From Erythrobacteraceae bacterium E2-1 Yellow Sea (lineage in GTDB: Bacteria > Pseudomonadota > Alphaproteobacteria > Sphingomonadales > Sphingomonadaceae): a stretch of DNA of 64,000 nt. The position numbers were made by a program, and so were the translations under genes. Within the stretch, counting starts at the first letter, position 1. Each line of letters starts with the position of its first letter. The notes under the pieces were generated by a model that had not been told where the DNA came from, made no database searches, and saw only the letters and a list, made by a program, of their open reading frames with translations. Shown here piece by piece: positions 26,010 to 37,089 of this stretch. Location of the stretch: assembly GCA_014983025.1 (NCBI GenBank), contig JADCLP010000001.1, positions 186,001-250,000 on the forward strand, written 5' to 3'.

Positions 26010-27521
26010 CTGACTGCTTTTCTGCCAGAGAACGCTGCTGCGGCTGCTGACCAATTGCGCGCTGGAAAGCCCGCATTGGTGTGGCGGCGCATTATTGCTG
26101 ATACGGAAACGCCCGTTGGTGCAGCAGCCAAACTAATTGAACGTGGGCGTGGCGATTTTTTGCTGGAATCGGTGGAAGGTGGCGAGGTTCGCGGGCGTTA
26201 CAGCCTGTTGGGAATCGATCCTGATCTGGTGTTTCGTGCCAGCGCCCACAAGGCAGAAATCAACCCCAATTGGAAACATGACCGGGAGGCATTCCGGCCT
26301 TGTCCGGGGGACAGTCTGGAAGAACTGCGCCAGCTGGTCAAAAGTTGCCACATAGATGTCCCAACAGAACTGCCACCCACACTTGCCTGTGTGGTCGGAT
26401 ATTTTGGCTATGAAACCATAGGGCTGGTGGAAGATTTGCCCCGTGCAGCGCCCAGCTCGCTGGACCTGCCGGACATGTTGTTTGTCCGCCCCACCCTGTT
26501 GCTGGTTTTCGACCGGCTTTCAGATTCGCTGTTCTGTATTGCCCCCATTTGGCAGGCAGACGATGTAGATTCTGCGATTGAACATGCGGGTGAGCGGATA
26601 GATGATGCCTTGAGCAAGCTGGCAAGCGCAGTCCCCGCCGCAGATTTAGATGCGAATCTGCCCGAAATGGAATTTTCTCCGCAAATTGCGGCGGACGATT
26701 ACAAAGGCATGGTAGACCGCGCGAAGGAGTATATCGTCGCAGGCGATATATTTCAGGTCGTTCTGGCGCAGCGTTTCACCTGCCCGTTCCCCCTTCCCCC
26801 ATTTGCGCTCTACCGCGCCCTGCGCCGTGTGAATCCCTCTCCCTTTCTGTATTTTCTCGACCTGCCCGGTTTTGCTGTGGTCGGATCGTCTCCGGAAATC
26901 CTGGTCCGCGTGCGCGATGGCGAGGTAACGATCCGCCCGATTGCCGGCACTCGTCCGCGTGGTGCCACAATTGCGCAGGATCGTGAGAATGAGGTGAGCC
27001 TGCTGGCAGATGCCAAGGAACGCGCTGAACATCTGATGTTGCTGGATCTGGGCCGCAACGATGTGGGGCGTGTCGCTGCGCGCGGTACTGTTCAGGTGAC
27101 AGATAGTTTCACCATCGAACGTTACAGCCATGTCATGCATATCGTCAGCAATGTGATTGGTCAGTTAAGCCCTGACCACGATGCTCTGGATGCGTTATTT
27201 GCAGGCTTCCCCGCAGGCACCGTTTCGGGTGCACCAAAGATACGCGCGTGCGAAATCATTGCTGAACTGGAGCCTGAAACACGCGGTGCCTATGCTGGCG
27301 GCGTAGGTTATTTCGCACCCGATGGATCAATCGACAGTTGTATAGTTCTGCGTACCGCCGTGGTAAAAGATGGCGTTATGCATGTGCAGGCTGGCGCGGG
27401 CATCGTTGCCGATAGCGATCCGGATTATGAACTGGCTGAATGTCGGGCCAAGGCAGGGGCATTGATCGCCGCCGCACGCGAAGCTGCCCGTATCGCCAGC
27501 GAACCGGGGTTTGGCCAATGA
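26010..27521 (+). CDS. trpE: Anthranilate synthase component I
   Basis: Converts chorismate to anthranilate with ammonia from TrpG, the first step of tryptophan synthesis. The chorismate-binding fold is clear: VAGDIFQVVLAQRF, SPEILVRVRDGEVTIRPIAGTRPRG, KERAEHLMLLDLGRNDVGRV, VMHIVSNVIGQL and FPAGTVSGAPKIRA. The LLESVEGGEVRGRYSLLG motif near the N-terminus carries the Ser of the tryptophan feedback site. No ATG, GTG or TTG gives a full N-terminus; a TTG at 26055 would remove the family-like LPENAAAADQL stretch. I place the start at CTG 26010, with GGGGG five bases upstream, as an inference. The stop overlaps the next gene as ATGA. Confidence 0.95.
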   Translation: MTAFLPENAAAAADQLRAGKPALVWRRIIADTETPVGAAAKLIERGRGDFLLESVEGGEVRGRYSLLGIDPDLVFRASAHKAEINPNWKHDREAFRPCPGDSLEELRQLVKSCHIDVPTELPPTLACVVGYFGYETIGLVEDLPRAAPSSLDLPDMLFVRPTLLLVFDRLSDSLFCIAPIWQADDVDSAIEHAGERIDDALSKLASAVPAADLDANLPEMEFSPQIAADDYKGMVDRAKEYIVAGDIFQVVLAQRFTCPFPLPPFALYRALRRVNPSPFLYFLDLPGFAVVGSSPEILVRVRDGEVTIRPIAGTRPRGATIAQDRENEVSLLADAKERAEHLMLLDLGRNDVGRVAARGTVQVTDSFTIERYSHVMHIVSNVIGQLSPDHDALDALFAGFPAGTVSGAPKIRACEIIAELEPETRGAYAGGVGYFAPDGSIDSCIVLRTAVVKDGVMHVQAGAGIVADSDPDYELAECRAKAGALIAAAREAARIASEPGFGQ

Positions 27522-28411
27522 TAAAACACCCATATCTGGCCGCTGGTCTTGCCATGTTTGCCGCACTTCTGGCTGGCTGCAAGGATCAGCAGGCTGGCGA
27601 ACCGATTATCCGCACCGAAATTGGCAAGGGGTCTCAGGATCGCGTCGCTGCCAAGAAAGCGCAGTCTGACTGCAAGGATGTTACCTTTGAAGGTGCGAAG
27701 TTTACCGATTGCGTGGCAGACCCGGCCAAACATCGCATCGCCATGGTTTTGGGTGATGAACAGGGCGACAAATATCGTTCCCTACGCTCTTACGGACAGG
27801 CGCTGGGCGATGATGCGCTGGATGTGGCCTTTGCCATGAATGCGGGAATGTTCGATGCAGAAGGCAAGCCCATTGGCTATTACGTAGAAAATTATGAACG
27901 GTTGCAGGAACTGAACCGCGCAGATGGCCCCGGTAATTTCCATATGAAACCCAATGGCGTCTTCTATGGCACCAATGGAAAATGGGAAATCCGCGCAGCT
28001 GACAGTTTCTATTACAATGTTGGTGATCGGCCGGAATTCGGCACGCAAAGCGGCCCCATGCTGGTGATCAATGGCGAATTGCATCCGCAAATGCAGGATG
28101 ATGGCCCATCCAAAGCGATTCGTAATGGCGTGGGGATTGATGGAAATGGCAGAGCGCATTTCGTGATTTCGAATGAGCCGGTCTCATTTGGACAGTTCGC
28201 ACGCCTGTTTCGTGACCAGTTGAAAGCTGCCAATGCCCTGTTTCTGGACGGCAATATCTCTGCCTTATGGGACCCTGTGCGTGAAAGGCTGGATACTGGC
28301 AATTCGCTGGGTCCAATGGTTGTGGTCACAAAACGCGGCGGATTGAAGGGGGTTGGTGCAGCACCATCGCTTGATGTCCTGACACCTGCCGATAAAGCGG
28401 GTGCGCAATGA
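27518..28411 (+). CDS. Lipoprotein with phosphodiester glycosidase (NAGPA/DUF2233) domain
   Basis: A 297-residue protein with a lipoprotein signal: hydrophobic stretch ending LLAGC, so Cys21 would be lipidated. The body belongs to the phosphodiester glycosidase family named for mammalian uncovering enzyme: [67 protein letters not shown] and [14 protein letters not shown]. In bacteria these act on sugar phosphodiesters in the envelope. It overlaps trpE by four bases before and trpG by four bases after, so it is embedded in the trp operon although no role in tryptophan synthesis is known. Metabolic linkage is unexplained. Confidence 0.88.
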   Translation: MIKHPYLAAGLAMFAALLAGCKDQQAGEPIIRTEIGKGSQDRVAAKKAQSDCKDVTFEGAKFTDCVADPAKHRIAMVLGDEQGDKYRSLRSYGQALGDDALDVAFAMNAGMFDAEGKPIGYYVENYERLQELNRADGPGNFHMKPNGVFYGTNGKWEIRAADSFYYNVGDRPEFGTQSGPMLVINGELHPQMQDDGPSKAIRNGVGIDGNGRAHFVISNEPVSFGQFARLFRDQLKAANALFLDGNISALWDPVRERLDTGNSLGPMVVVTKRGGLKGVGAAPSLDVLTPADKAGAQ

Positions 28412-28992
28412 TTCTGGTCATCGACAATTACGACAGCTTTACCTTCAACCTGGTCCATTATCTGATGGAATTGGGAGCAGAGGTGCGGGTTGAACGCAAC
28501 GATGCGTTGACCGCAAGAGAGGCCATTGCAACCAATGCGGCCGGTTTCCTGATTTCCCCTGGGCCTTGCACCCCGACAGAGGCAGGAATCAGCCTGGATC
28601 TGGTTGCTGCCTGCGCCGATGCCGGTAAGCCGCTGATGGGTGTTTGCCTTGGACACCAGTCCATTGGCCAGCATTTTGGCGGCACAGTAACGCGCGGCGG
28701 GCTGATGCATGGCAAGACATCACCGGTAACACATGACGGCAGCGGGTTGTTTGCAGGCATCCCTTCCCCATTCACTGCAACACGTTATCACAGCCTGGTG
28801 GTTGAAAATCCGCCGGAAGAACTGGTGGTCAACGCGACATCGGATGATGGCTTCACAATGGGGTTCCGCCACCGCGATCTCCCGATCCATGGCGTGCAAT
28901 TCCACCCCGAAAGCATAGCCACCGAACATGGTCATGCCCTGCTGGCCAATTTCCTGCGCATTTGCGGGATGGAAGCGGAACAACCAGCATGA
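28408..28992 (+). CDS. trpG: Anthranilate synthase component II (glutamine amidotransferase)
   Basis: Supplies ammonia from glutamine to TrpE. The 194-residue class I amidotransferase has the triad Cys80 (GVCLGHQ), His166 and Glu168 (QFHPES), and opens with [18 protein letters not shown]. PabA is so similar that the same protein could also serve 4-amino-4-deoxychorismate synthesis, but position between trpE and trpD supports TrpG. ATGA overlaps at both ends show tight translational coupling. Confidence 0.95.
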   Translation: MILVIDNYDSFTFNLVHYLMELGAEVRVERNDALTAREAIATNAAGFLISPGPCTPTEAGISLDLVAACADAGKPLMGVCLGHQSIGQHFGGTVTRGGLMHGKTSPVTHDGSGLFAGIPSPFTATRYHSLVVENPPEELVVNATSDDGFTMGFRHRDLPIHGVQFHPESIATEHGHALLANFLRICGMEAEQPA

Positions 28993-29981
28993 AGCACCTG
29001 CCTGACGCGCGCACTCATTTGACCCAGGCAGAGGCTGAGGAGGTCTTTGGCTGGCTGCTTGACGGTGAAACCAGCGAAGCTGAAATCGAGCGTTTTCTGC
29101 TGGAAATGACCGAACGCAGTGAAACAGCAGAGGAAATTGCAGGGGCCGCCCGCGCCTTGCGTGCACGGCTGATCCCCATTGCGGCGCCCGATAATGCTGT
29201 CGATTGCTGCGGCACCGGCGGTGACGGGCATCACACGCTGAATGTTTCCACCGCGGTCAGCCTGGTCGTTGCCGCTTGCGGTATTCCTGTGGCAAAACAT
29301 GGAAATCGTGCCGCCAGCAGCAAATCTGGCGCAGCTGACACGTTGGAAGCACTGGGCCTGGATATGGACGCCGCCGGGCGTACGGCTGAAAAGACACTGG
29401 CCGAGATCGGCATCTGTTTCCTTTTCGCCAAGAACCATCATCCCTCTATGGCCCGGATCCAGCCTATTCGCCTTAAAATCGGCCGGCGAACGATCTTCAA
29501 TTTGATGGGGCCACTGTCCAACCCTGCAGGTGTCAAACGCCAGCTGATAGGGATTGCCCGCCCGGCATATGTCCCGATTTATGCCGATGCCAAGGCGCGG
29601 CTGGGCACAGAACACACGCTGATCGTATCTGGCGATGAAGGGCTGGATGAATTGAGCATGGCGGGCGGCAATGAAGTGGCCGATGTTACTGGCAATGAAT
29701 TTGAAATGCGCCGGTTTGATGCGAGTATGGCGCAATTACCCTTTTCTCCTGTCGAGGCGATCCGTGGTGGAGACGCCAGGCACAATGCTGCTGCACTGAA
29801 GGCTCTGCTGAATGGTGCACCTGGCCCCTATCGCGATGCAGTGCTTTTCAATGCCGCGGCAACATTGCAGGTCGCAGGGATTGATGGCGATTGGGTCACC
29901 CGTTGTGATATTGCGCGCGATGCACTGGATTCTGGCCGTGCTGCAAATCTGCTGTCCCGCTGGATTGAGCTTGCCCAATGA
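28989..29981 (+). CDS. trpD: Anthranilate phosphoribosyltransferase
   Basis: Joins anthranilate to PRPP. The 330-residue protein shows the PRPP-binding [47 protein letters not shown] and [16 protein letters not shown] motifs. The start at 28989 overlaps the trpG stop by four bases and the stop overlaps trpC in the same way. Confidence 0.96.
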   Translation: MKHLPDARTHLTQAEAEEVFGWLLDGETSEAEIERFLLEMTERSETAEEIAGAARALRARLIPIAAPDNAVDCCGTGGDGHHTLNVSTAVSLVVAACGIPVAKHGNRAASSKSGAADTLEALGLDMDAAGRTAEKTLAEIGICFLFAKNHHPSMARIQPIRLKIGRRTIFNLMGPLSNPAGVKRQLIGIARPAYVPIYADAKARLGTEHTLIVSGDEGLDELSMAGGNEVADVTGNEFEMRRFDASMAQLPFSPVEAIRGGDARHNAAALKALLNGAPGPYRDAVLFNAAATLQVAGIDGDWVTRCDIARDALDSGRAANLLSRWIELAQ

Positions 29982-30763
29982 ACAAACTCGTCGAAATATG
30001 CGATACCAAACGCATTGAAGTGGGCCAGCGCCGTGCCGAAAAATCGGTCACTGCACTCGATCACCTTGCCGTATCTCAATCCCCCCCGCGCGGGTTTGAG
30101 GCAGCTTTACGCAAAGCCAGCGACAATGGCTTTGCCCTGATCGCAGAAATCAAGAAAGCCTCTCCTTCCAAGGGTTTGATCCGGCCTGATTTTTATCCCG
30201 CAGAACATGCCCGTGATTATCAGACGGGTGGTGCAAACTGCCTGTCTGTATTAACCGATGCCCCCTATTTTCAGGGGCATGAAGATTTTCTGATCGCAGC
30301 ACGCGCAGCCTGTGATTTGCCCGTTCTGCGCAAGGATTTCATGGTTGATCCATGGCAGGTGGCCGAAGCACGCAGCATTGGCGCCGATGCGATCCTGATC
30401 ATCGTTGCCGCGCTTGAAGACGAACAAATGGCAGAGATCGAGGCAGCGGCGCTGGAGCGCGGCATGGATGTGCTGGTGGAAGTGCATGATGAGGCTGAGA
30501 TGGAGCGCGCATCACGGCTGAAATCCCGCCTGATCGGGGTCAATAACCGCGATCTGCGCACATTCGTGACCGATCTGGCCAATACAGAGCGGCTCGCCCC
30601 GCTTGCGCCCGAAGGTGCACTGCTGGTGGGGGAAAGCGGCATCAACAGCCATTCTGACTGCCTGCGCTTGGCCAAAAGCGGCGTGAGGACTTTCCTGGTA
30701 GGCGAAAGCCTTATGCGGCAGGATGATGTTGTCACTGCGACACGACAATTGCTGCAAGGTTGA
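29978..30763 (+). CDS. trpC: Indole-3-glycerol phosphate synthase
   Basis: Closes the indole ring in tryptophan synthesis. The 261-residue beta/alpha barrel contains [20 protein letters not shown] (catalytic Lys), [43 protein letters not shown] and LVGESGINS, all characteristic. It ends the tightly packed trpE-x-trpG-trpD-trpC block; trpA, trpB and trpF are not in the window, the usual alphaproteobacterial split. A 159-base gap without a clear gene separates it from moaC. Confidence 0.96.
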   Translation: MNKLVEICDTKRIEVGQRRAEKSVTALDHLAVSQSPPRGFEAALRKASDNGFALIAEIKKASPSKGLIRPDFYPAEHARDYQTGGANCLSVLTDAPYFQGHEDFLIAARAACDLPVLRKDFMVDPWQVAEARSIGADAILIIVAALEDEQMAEIEAAALERGMDVLVEVHDEAEMERASRLKSRLIGVNNRDLRTFVTDLANTERLAPLAPEGALLVGESGINSHSDCLRLAKSGVRTFLVGESLMRQDDVVTATRQLLQG

Positions 30764-30922
30764 TCCCTGTCCTACACAGCCGCAAAATGGCATCTGGATG
30801 GAATGAAGGCCTCTCCTGCTTCTCGTTTCGAACAGCCCAGATCACAAGCTTTGGACAGGCGGTTTTTTCATGCTTAGAACCCTGTTCCATGTGTTCCATC
30901 CAGTAGGATTCACCGACGCAAA

Positions 30923-31420
30923 ATGAGCAAGAAATTGAGTGATCTCACCCATCTGGATGAAAGCGGTACAGCGCGCATGGTGGATGTTGGGGCCAAGCAG
31001 GCCAGCCATCGTCAGGCAATCGCCGGTGGTTTTATCCGTATGAGTGGATCTGCACTGGCGGCGATCAAGGCGGGTGATGCACCCAAGGGGGATGTGCTGG
31101 GAACAGCGCGGATCGCTGCGATAATGGCAGCTAAAAAAACCGGCGATCTTATTCCACTGTGTCACCCGCTCTCTCTCGACGCGGTGAATGTTGATTTTGC
31201 ATTTGAAGATAATGGCGTTCGTGTCACCACCACGGCCTCTCTCACAGGCAAAACGGGCGTGGAGATGGAAGCTATGGTGGCCGCATCCACTGCGCTCCTT
31301 ACCGTTTACGATATGGCCAAAGCCCTGGATAAAAACATGGTTATCGAAAATGTCCGCCTGCTGGAAAAAACCGGCGGCAAATCGGGCCATTGGCGGGCAG
31401 AGGATAGCGACCTGGCATGA
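30923..31420 (+). CDS. moaC: Cyclic pyranopterin monophosphate synthase
   Basis: Second step of molybdenum cofactor synthesis. The 165-residue protein carries [13 protein letters not shown], the [13 protein letters not shown] motif with the active-site His, and [21 protein letters not shown]. The stop overlaps the moeA start as ATGA. Association with trpC and lexA is common in alphaproteobacteria. In the upstream gap GTTCCATGTGTTC occurs, but its half-site spacing is wrong for LexA. Confidence 0.96.
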   Translation: MSKKLSDLTHLDESGTARMVDVGAKQASHRQAIAGGFIRMSGSALAAIKAGDAPKGDVLGTARIAAIMAAKKTGDLIPLCHPLSLDAVNVDFAFEDNGVRVTTTASLTGKTGVEMEAMVAASTALLTVYDMAKALDKNMVIENVRLLEKTGGKSGHWRAEDSDLA

Positions 31421-32589
31421 GCCAGATGCTGCAGATGGAAGAAGCGCAGGCCCGTGCACTGGCCCTGGCGCCGAAAATGCCGGTAGTATGGTTGCCGGCA
31501 CAACAGACTCTGGGGCGTTATCTGGCAGAAGATTTGCCCGCGCGCCGCACTCAACCCCCGGCAGATCTTTCAGCTATGGATGGCTATGCAATTGCAGGCG
31601 TCGGTAGCTGGCGAATTGTCGGTGAAAGCCGTGCAGGCCACCCTTATGAAGAACTACTGAAAGGGGGCCAGTGCGTACGTATCTCTACCGGAGCGCATTT
31701 GCCGAAGGGGGCTGACAGCGTCCTGCTACAGGAAGATGCAGAGCTTCTTCATCCGGATTTAGTCAATGCCAGAGAAGCCCCTTCCCCGGGTCGCCATGTG
31801 CGACGCAAAGGGTTCGATTTCACCTGTGGCGATGTTGTTCTCAAGGCCGGCACATTGATCACGCCTGCAGCTTTGGCGCTGGCGATCAGTGCGGGGCATG
31901 CAGAACTGCCTGTTCGCCGTGCGCCACGCATTGCGGTGCTGGACAGCGGGGATGAATTGTCAGCTGACCCCACCCAATGCCGTGATGACCAGATCCCCGC
32001 CTCCAACGGCGCGATGATTGCGGCGATGCTGGCTGGCTTGGGCTGTGAAGCGTTGCGGATAGGCCCGGTGGCTGATGACCTGGCGGCCTTGGCCGATGCG
32101 CTGAAACTGGCTGAAGACACCGACATCCTTGTCACCAGTGGAGGCGCCTCTGTTGGTGATCATGATCTGCTCCGCCCCGCGTTGGAGGCATGGGGTGCTG
32201 AGCTGGACTTCTGGAAAGTGGCGATGAAACCGGGCAAGCCGGTTATGGTTGCTCGCCGCGGCGACCAGGCAGTGCTGGGCTTGCCGGGAAATCCGGTATC
32301 GAGCTTTGTCACAGCTTTCCTGTTTCTGCTGCCGCTGGTTCGGCAGGCAATGGGTGCATCCGCCCCCCTGCCCCGCCGGGTTATGCTGGCTACAGCTTGT
32401 GACCTTCCAAAAGTTGGCAGACGGCGTGAATTCCTGCGCGCTTACTGGAATGGTGAAAGCCTCACTTTGTCCGATTCACAGGATTCCAGTGCGCTGCTGG
32501 CATTGGCCAATTCGAACTGTTTGGTGGATCGGCCTGCTCATGCAGAGGGGACCGAAGCGGGAACATTTGTTCCATCCTACCTGCTATAA
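31417..32589 (+). CDS. moeA: Molybdopterin molybdenumtransferase
   Basis: Inserts molybdate into adenylylated molybdopterin. The 390-residue protein has the MoeA start (LGRYLAEDL), [20 protein letters not shown], the [15 protein letters not shown] segment and [28 protein letters not shown]. It follows moaC with a four-base overlap; lexA begins 105 bases later behind its own operator and promoter. Confidence 0.95.
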   Translation: MSQMLQMEEAQARALALAPKMPVVWLPAQQTLGRYLAEDLPARRTQPPADLSAMDGYAIAGVGSWRIVGESRAGHPYEELLKGGQCVRISTGAHLPKGADSVLLQEDAELLHPDLVNAREAPSPGRHVRRKGFDFTCGDVVLKAGTLITPAALALAISAGHAELPVRRAPRIAVLDSGDELSADPTQCRDDQIPASNGAMIAAMLAGLGCEALRIGPVADDLAALADALKLAEDTDILVTSGGASVGDHDLLRPALEAWGAELDFWKVAMKPGKPVMVARRGDQAVLGLPGNPVSSFVTAFLFLLPLVRQAMGASAPLPRRVMLATACDLPKVGRRREFLRAYWNGESLTLSDSQDSSALLALANSNCLVDRPAHAEGTEAGTFVPSYLL

Positions 32590-32631
32590 AATGGCGGAAT
32601 TGCTTGACTTGCCGAATCAGGTTGCCTAATT

Positions 32632-32646
32632 GTTCTTCATTCGTTC
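32632..32646 (+). promoter_or_regulatory. LexA operator (SOS box) of lexA
   Basis: GTTC at 32632-32635, seven bases, GTTC at 32643-32646: the exact alphaproteobacterial LexA direct repeat GTTC-N7-GTTC. A TTGACT (-35-like) at 32604-32609 with TAATTG 17 bases on places the box over the -10 and start of transcription, fitting autorepression. Confidence 0.85.
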
Positions 32647-32693
32647 ACCATAACTGGTGATCACGTATTGGGCGACTAAGGGAGGTTGGCACT

Positions 32694-33392
32694 ATGCTGA
32701 CGGCCAAGCAGCACGAATTAATCCGCTTTATCCAGCAGCGTCTGGAAGCGACTGGCATTTCGCCTTCGTTTGAAGAGATGAAGGAGGCACTGGAGCTCAA
32801 AAGCAAATCGGGTGTCCATCGGCTGATTTCCGCACTGGAAGAGCGCGGGTTTATTCGGCGTCTGGCCAATCGCGCACGCGCTTTGGAAGTGATCAAGATG
32901 CCAGAAGATGTGGTACCCGGCACTCGTGCGGCACTTGCCCCTGCTGCAGCCAATGATGCATTGGCCATGGCGCATGCGGCAAAGGCTGTTGCGCCTGAAC
33001 CAGCCAATGATGTGATTGAACTGCCGCTGCATGGACGGATCGCCGCTGGCGCACCGATAGAAGCGCTGGAAGGTCAGACGAGCCTGCCGGTCCCTGCCGC
33101 CCTGTTGGGTGCAGGCGAACATTACGCGCTGGAAGTATCAGGCGATTCGATGATCGAGGCGGGCATTTTCGATGGTGATTTTGCTCTGGTAAAACGCACC
33201 AATACTGCACGCGATGGGGAAATTGTGGTGGCGCTTATCCGTAATGAGGAAGCAACACTGAAGTATCTGCGTCGTGAAAATGGCATGATCAGGCTTGACC
33301 CCGCCAATGGCATGTATGACCCGCAGATTTACCGCCCTGACGAGGTTGAAGTTCAGGGTAAGTTGGCCGGTTTGCTACGCCGCTATCACTGA
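32694..33392 (+). CDS. lexA: LexA repressor
   Basis: SOS repressor that cleaves itself when RecA filaments form. The 232-residue protein has an N-terminal winged helix ([40 protein letters not shown]), an Ala-rich linker longer than in E. coli, the cleavage pair Ala118-Gly119 in RIAAGAP, and the Ser152/Lys190 dyad ([19 protein letters not shown]). It is preceded by a GTTC-N7-GTTC box and a GGGAGG ribosome site. Convergent with comEC 19 bases away. Confidence 0.97.
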   Translation: MLTAKQHELIRFIQQRLEATGISPSFEEMKEALELKSKSGVHRLISALEERGFIRRLANRARALEVIKMPEDVVPGTRAALAPAAANDALAMAHAAKAVAPEPANDVIELPLHGRIAAGAPIEALEGQTSLPVPAALLGAGEHYALEVSGDSMIEAGIFDGDFALVKRTNTARDGEIVVALIRNEEATLKYLRRENGMIRLDPANGMYDPQIYRPDEVEVQGKLAGLLRRYH

Positions 33393-33411
33393 CAGGTAAG
33401 CTATCAGCTCG

Positions 33412-35598
33412 CTACTGGCTGTGCGCACTCCACCAGCCATGCTGCCCCTGCGCTTCTGCGACTGTCGTGATTTCGCGTGCTGCCAGGCTGATCGATAGCC
33501 CACCCGTTTGTTCCAGCAGGTTACGGTCAGCCTTCAACCAGCTGGGGTTACAGCTGGCTGGCAACCAGCGATCTGCGATTACGATATCGGATTTTTCGCA
33601 GGCTGCGGCCAGGGCGCGCTCTTCAACCCGCTGATCGTTACGTGTCATCAGCAGCACCCAATTGCGATTTCCGCGTTTAATATTGAGAACGCAAAATTCC
33701 GTACTGCATCGCGCGCCCGGCCATTCATTCAGCGCAATCGGCTCACTCGCCGCACCCGCCAATTCGCGCAAATTATCCTTGGCGTAATCAGACCGGCTCT
33801 GGCGCAAGCTCAGCAAGTGATCACCGGGCATAGTAATACCTACATGGCGTCCATCGCCCGAAATCAGCAAATCAGGTACCGGTGTTGCCAGCAGCATAAG
33901 TGTGGCAACAGCAGCCGGTATCATACCGAGCAGGCGCACCCTGCCCCGCCACAACGCCAGCCAAAGGCCACCCGCCAGGAAAAGGGCAAAGGTCCCATAA
34001 CCCATTTGCGGCATCAGCTTGACTGCACCGGGCTGGTCAGCAGTCCAGTGGGCAATCGCCAGCATCAGCTCAAGTGATTTTCCCGCCAACCACCAGATCG
34101 GTGCCCCCAGCCCGAACAGATCCAGAAACAATGCCAATGCAATCAGCGGCATGGAAACAAAGGTAACCAATGGGATCGCCACAACATTGGCAAAGGCACC
34201 ATAGACGCCCGCCCGGTGGAAATGGAACAATACGATTGGCATTAGCGCAATCTCGATCACCAGGCCGGTCAACAGCAGCATCACACCGCGCCGCGCCAAC
34301 CAAGCGAATCGTCCTTCATCGCGTGGAGCCAGAAATGCACGTACAGGTGCACAATTATGTAGAGCCACAATGGCCAGCACCGCCGCAAAGCTCATTTGAA
34401 AACTTGGGCCTATCAGTGCTTCGGGCCACAGCAACAAGACGACAAAGGCAGCCACCGCCACCATCCGCAACGTCAGTGCGTCACGGCCCAGTGCCAATGC
34501 AATCAACACGAGCAACGCACCCACACAGCTGCGCACAGTCGGCACCTCTGCCCCGGTCAGCAATGTATATCCGATGCCAGCCAGCGCGCCGACCGCAGCC
34601 GCCACGATCGGCAGCCGTATACGCAGAACCAGTGCAGGCCATAACGCCAGCAACTTCATGGCCAGAAAATAGGCCGCCGCAATCACAGCGCTGACATGCA
34701 GTCCACTGATCGAAAGCAGATGAGTAAGCCCAGCATCACGCATGGCATCTTCATCTGCCTGTGTAATTCCACCGCGATCGCCACTGGCAAAGGCTGCGGC
34801 AATTGTGCCAGGTGAACCAGCAAGCTCGTTGCGGACATGTAATGACAATACTCTTTGTACTCGGGCGATTGCCCCACTTTTGTCAGAAGCTTCGATTACT
34901 TCGGTCTCTCCCAACAGGCTGCCAGTGGCTGACAAGCCATTGAACCATGCAGCGCGTGCAAAATTGTATGAACCGGGCAACATCGGTTCTGCCGGGGGCA
35001 TCAGACGCACACGCATGCGCAGGATGGCTCCCTCAATCATTTGAGAGCTCGCTTTCGCGCGTGGTACGTTGATCCGGATCTTGCGCGCTATACCACTATC
35101 TGCATCGCGAATGGCCATTACCAATCGCACCCTGTCCCGAGCAGGTTGATCTTCCCGCTCAAGAACAAAGCCCTCGATCATTTCTACTGCAGGGCGATCA
35201 ATTGAAGCTTGCCCAACAATTTCCGATCGTGCCCAGACGATTGCGATACCCAGTGCCAGCACCAGGCATATCGTCACTACAGACCGCCTGAGCATCTGCG
35301 CGTCGAAAAAAGGTCGTTCCCGCAGGATATGAGAAAAACCTAAGGCAGTAAGAAGGCTCCCACCAATTGCTGCAGCCCATTGCCACGGATTAGCCAGCAA
35401 AAACCAAATTCCGATCCCTGCCGCAAAGAAGACAGTCAGCCACGGCGCCCTGTCAAACCCTGCACGCTGCAAAGCGTCATCGAAATACAAGGCCGCACTG
35501 GACAATTTCGCTTTCCTGCGCCAAGTGCGCTGCGCTGCAACATGGCCCTGATCAGCGCTGCCCCCTGTCGGCACGATCGGCATGAGCGGTGTGGCCAT
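33412..35598 (-). CDS. comEC: ComEC/Rec2-family DNA uptake channel protein
   Basis: A 728-residue polytopic membrane protein for single-stranded DNA import during transformation. An N-terminal DUF4131-like part is followed by the competence domain ([41 protein letters not shown], cited by SGDR and HLLSISGLH). The C-terminal third aligns in position with the metallo-beta-lactamase-like domain but lacks the HxHxDH metal motif, a degenerate form usual in this lineage. Only 28 bases separate its start from that of gltX on the other strand. Whether the strain is transformable cannot be told from one gene. Confidence 0.9.
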   Translation of the reverse strand: MATPLMPIVPTGGSADQGHVAAQRTWRRKAKLSSAALYFDDALQRAGFDRAPWLTVFFAAGIGIWFLLANPWQWAAAIGGSLLTALGFSHILRERPFFDAQMLRRSVVTICLVLALGIAIVWARSEIVGQASIDRPAVEMIEGFVLEREDQPARDRVRLVMAIRDADSGIARKIRINVPRAKASSQMIEGAILRMRVRLMPPAEPMLPGSYNFARAAWFNGLSATGSLLGETEVIEASDKSGAIARVQRVLSLHVRNELAGSPGTIAAAFASGDRGGITQADEDAMRDAGLTHLLSISGLHVSAVIAAAYFLAMKLLALWPALVLRIRLPIVAAAVGALAGIGYTLLTGAEVPTVRSCVGALLVLIALALGRDALTLRMVAVAAFVVLLLWPEALIGPSFQMSFAAVLAIVALHNCAPVRAFLAPRDEGRFAWLARRGVMLLLTGLVIEIALMPIVLFHFHRAGVYGAFANVVAIPLVTFVSMPLIALALFLDLFGLGAPIWWLAGKSLELMLAIAHWTADQPGAVKLMPQMGYGTFALFLAGGLWLALWRGRVRLLGMIPAAVATLMLLATPVPDLLISGDGRHVGITMPGDHLLSLRQSRSDYAKDNLRELAGAASEPIALNEWPGARCSTEFCVLNIKRGNRNWVLLMTRNDQRVEERALAAACEKSDIVIADRWLPASCNPSWLKADRNLLEQTGGLSISLAAREITTVAEAQGQHGWWSAHSQ

Positions 35599-35626
35599 GT
35601 TTCTATTGGAAAGGATTGAGGGGTTT

Positions 35627-37066
35627 ATGGCAAGCGAAAGCGCAACGAACGGCTCTGCGGTCGTTACCCGCTTTGCGCCTTCCCCTACAGGATTTCTTCA
35701 TATCGGCGGCGCACGGACCGCTCTATTCAACTGGCTGTTCGCCCGTCATCATGGCGGCAAGGCGCTGCTTCGGATAGAAGATACCGATCGCAAGCGGTCC
35801 ACCCAGGAAGCGATTGATGCGATACTGGACGGCCTGAACTGGCTTGGCCTGAACTATGACGAAACGCCAGTTTTCCAGTCTGAACGTGGTTCAAGGCATG
35901 TTGAAGTGGCAGAGAAATTGCTGGCAGCAGGTCATGCCTATCGCTGTTATGCCACGCCAGAAGAATTGGAAGAAATGCGCGCCGCCCAGCGCGCAGCGAA
36001 ACAACCCATCCGCTATGATGGCCGTTGGCGTCATCGCGATCCATCCGAGGCACCGCTAGGCGCTCCATTTGTGGTCCGGCTTAAAACGTCCGATTCTGGC
36101 GAAACCACAATTGAAGACCAGGTCCAGGGAAAAGTGACTGTCCGCAATGAAGAGCTGGATGATTACATCCTGCTGCGTGCTGATGGCACACCAACCTATA
36201 TGCTGGCCGTTGTGGTGGATGACCACGACATGGGTGTTACCCATGTAATTAGAGGCGACGATCACCTCAACAACGCCTTCAGGCAATTGCCGATCTATCG
36301 CGCAATGGACGAGGTTGAAGGTGGCTGGCCTGATCCGATCTACGCCCATATCCCGCTGATTCACGGCTCTGATGGGGCCAAGCTGTCCAAACGCCATGGT
36401 GCATTGGGTGTTGATGCCTATCGCGATGAGATGGGCATACTGCCTGATGCCCTGTTTAATTACCTGCTCCGCCTTGGCTGGGGCTATGGTGATCGCGAAG
36501 AAATCAGTCGCCAGGAAGCGATTGATCTGTTCAGCCTGAATGGCGTGGGTAAAAGTCCATCCCGCTTTGACCTCAAAAAGCTGGAAAATCTGAACGGCCA
36601 TTACATTCGTGAAGCCAGCGACAAATTGCTGGCGGACCTGGTGGCGAACCACCTTACAGGCAATGTGAACATTGATTTACTTACCCAGGCCATGCCAGTT
36701 CTGAAGCCGCGCGCGAAAAACTTGCTTGAGCTTGCGGAAGGATCAGCATTTCTTTTTGCAGAACGCCCGCTGCAAATAACTGAAAAAGCAGCTGCTTTGC
36801 TGGACGATGAAGCACGGCAAAGGCTGCGACTTATTGCTGATCAGTTCACGACGGAAAATCACTGGACAATCGAAGCTCTCGAAGCCAGTACGAAGTCAAT
36901 CGCCGAGGATCTGGGAGTGGGCCTCGGCAAGCTGGCGCAGCCCATGCGCGCAGCCCTCACCGGGACGACAACATCGCCCGGTATTTTCGATGTTCTGGTC
37001 CTGCTTGGGCGAGATGAAGCGCTAGCGCGTTTGAACGCGCAGGCAGCCTCAGCTGACCAAGCTTAG
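35627..37066 (+). CDS. gltX: Glutamate--tRNA ligase
   Basis: Charges tRNA-Glu. The 479-residue class I synthetase shows the HIGH-type motif [47 protein letters not shown] and the KMSKS-type [11 protein letters not shown]. The ATG at 35627 is preceded by GAGGGG; an in-frame ATG at 35582 lies within comEC and is less likely. Alphaproteobacteria often carry two gltX-like genes, one also charging tRNA-Gln; only one is in the window. gltA follows after 23 bases. Confidence 0.96.
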   Translation: MASESATNGSAVVTRFAPSPTGFLHIGGARTALFNWLFARHHGGKALLRIEDTDRKRSTQEAIDAILDGLNWLGLNYDETPVFQSERGSRHVEVAEKLLAAGHAYRCYATPEELEEMRAAQRAAKQPIRYDGRWRHRDPSEAPLGAPFVVRLKTSDSGETTIEDQVQGKVTVRNEELDDYILLRADGTPTYMLAVVVDDHDMGVTHVIRGDDHLNNAFRQLPIYRAMDEVEGGWPDPIYAHIPLIHGSDGAKLSKRHGALGVDAYRDEMGILPDALFNYLLRLGWGYGDREEISRQEAIDLFSLNGVGKSPSRFDLKKLENLNGHYIREASDKLLADLVANHLTGNVNIDLLTQAMPVLKPRAKNLLELAEGSAFLFAERPLQITEKAAALLDDEARQRLRLIADQFTTENHWTIEALEASTKSIAEDLGVGLGKLAQPMRAALTGTTTSPGIFDVLVLLGRDEALARLNAQAASADQA

Positions 37067-37089
37067 GAACGATACTAAGGAGACAAAAG

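Noticed and set aside
30882..30898. GTTCCATGTGTTC and nearby GAAC/GTTC before moaC as a second LexA site
   Set aside because: Half-sites are five bases apart, not seven, and moaC is not an SOS gene.
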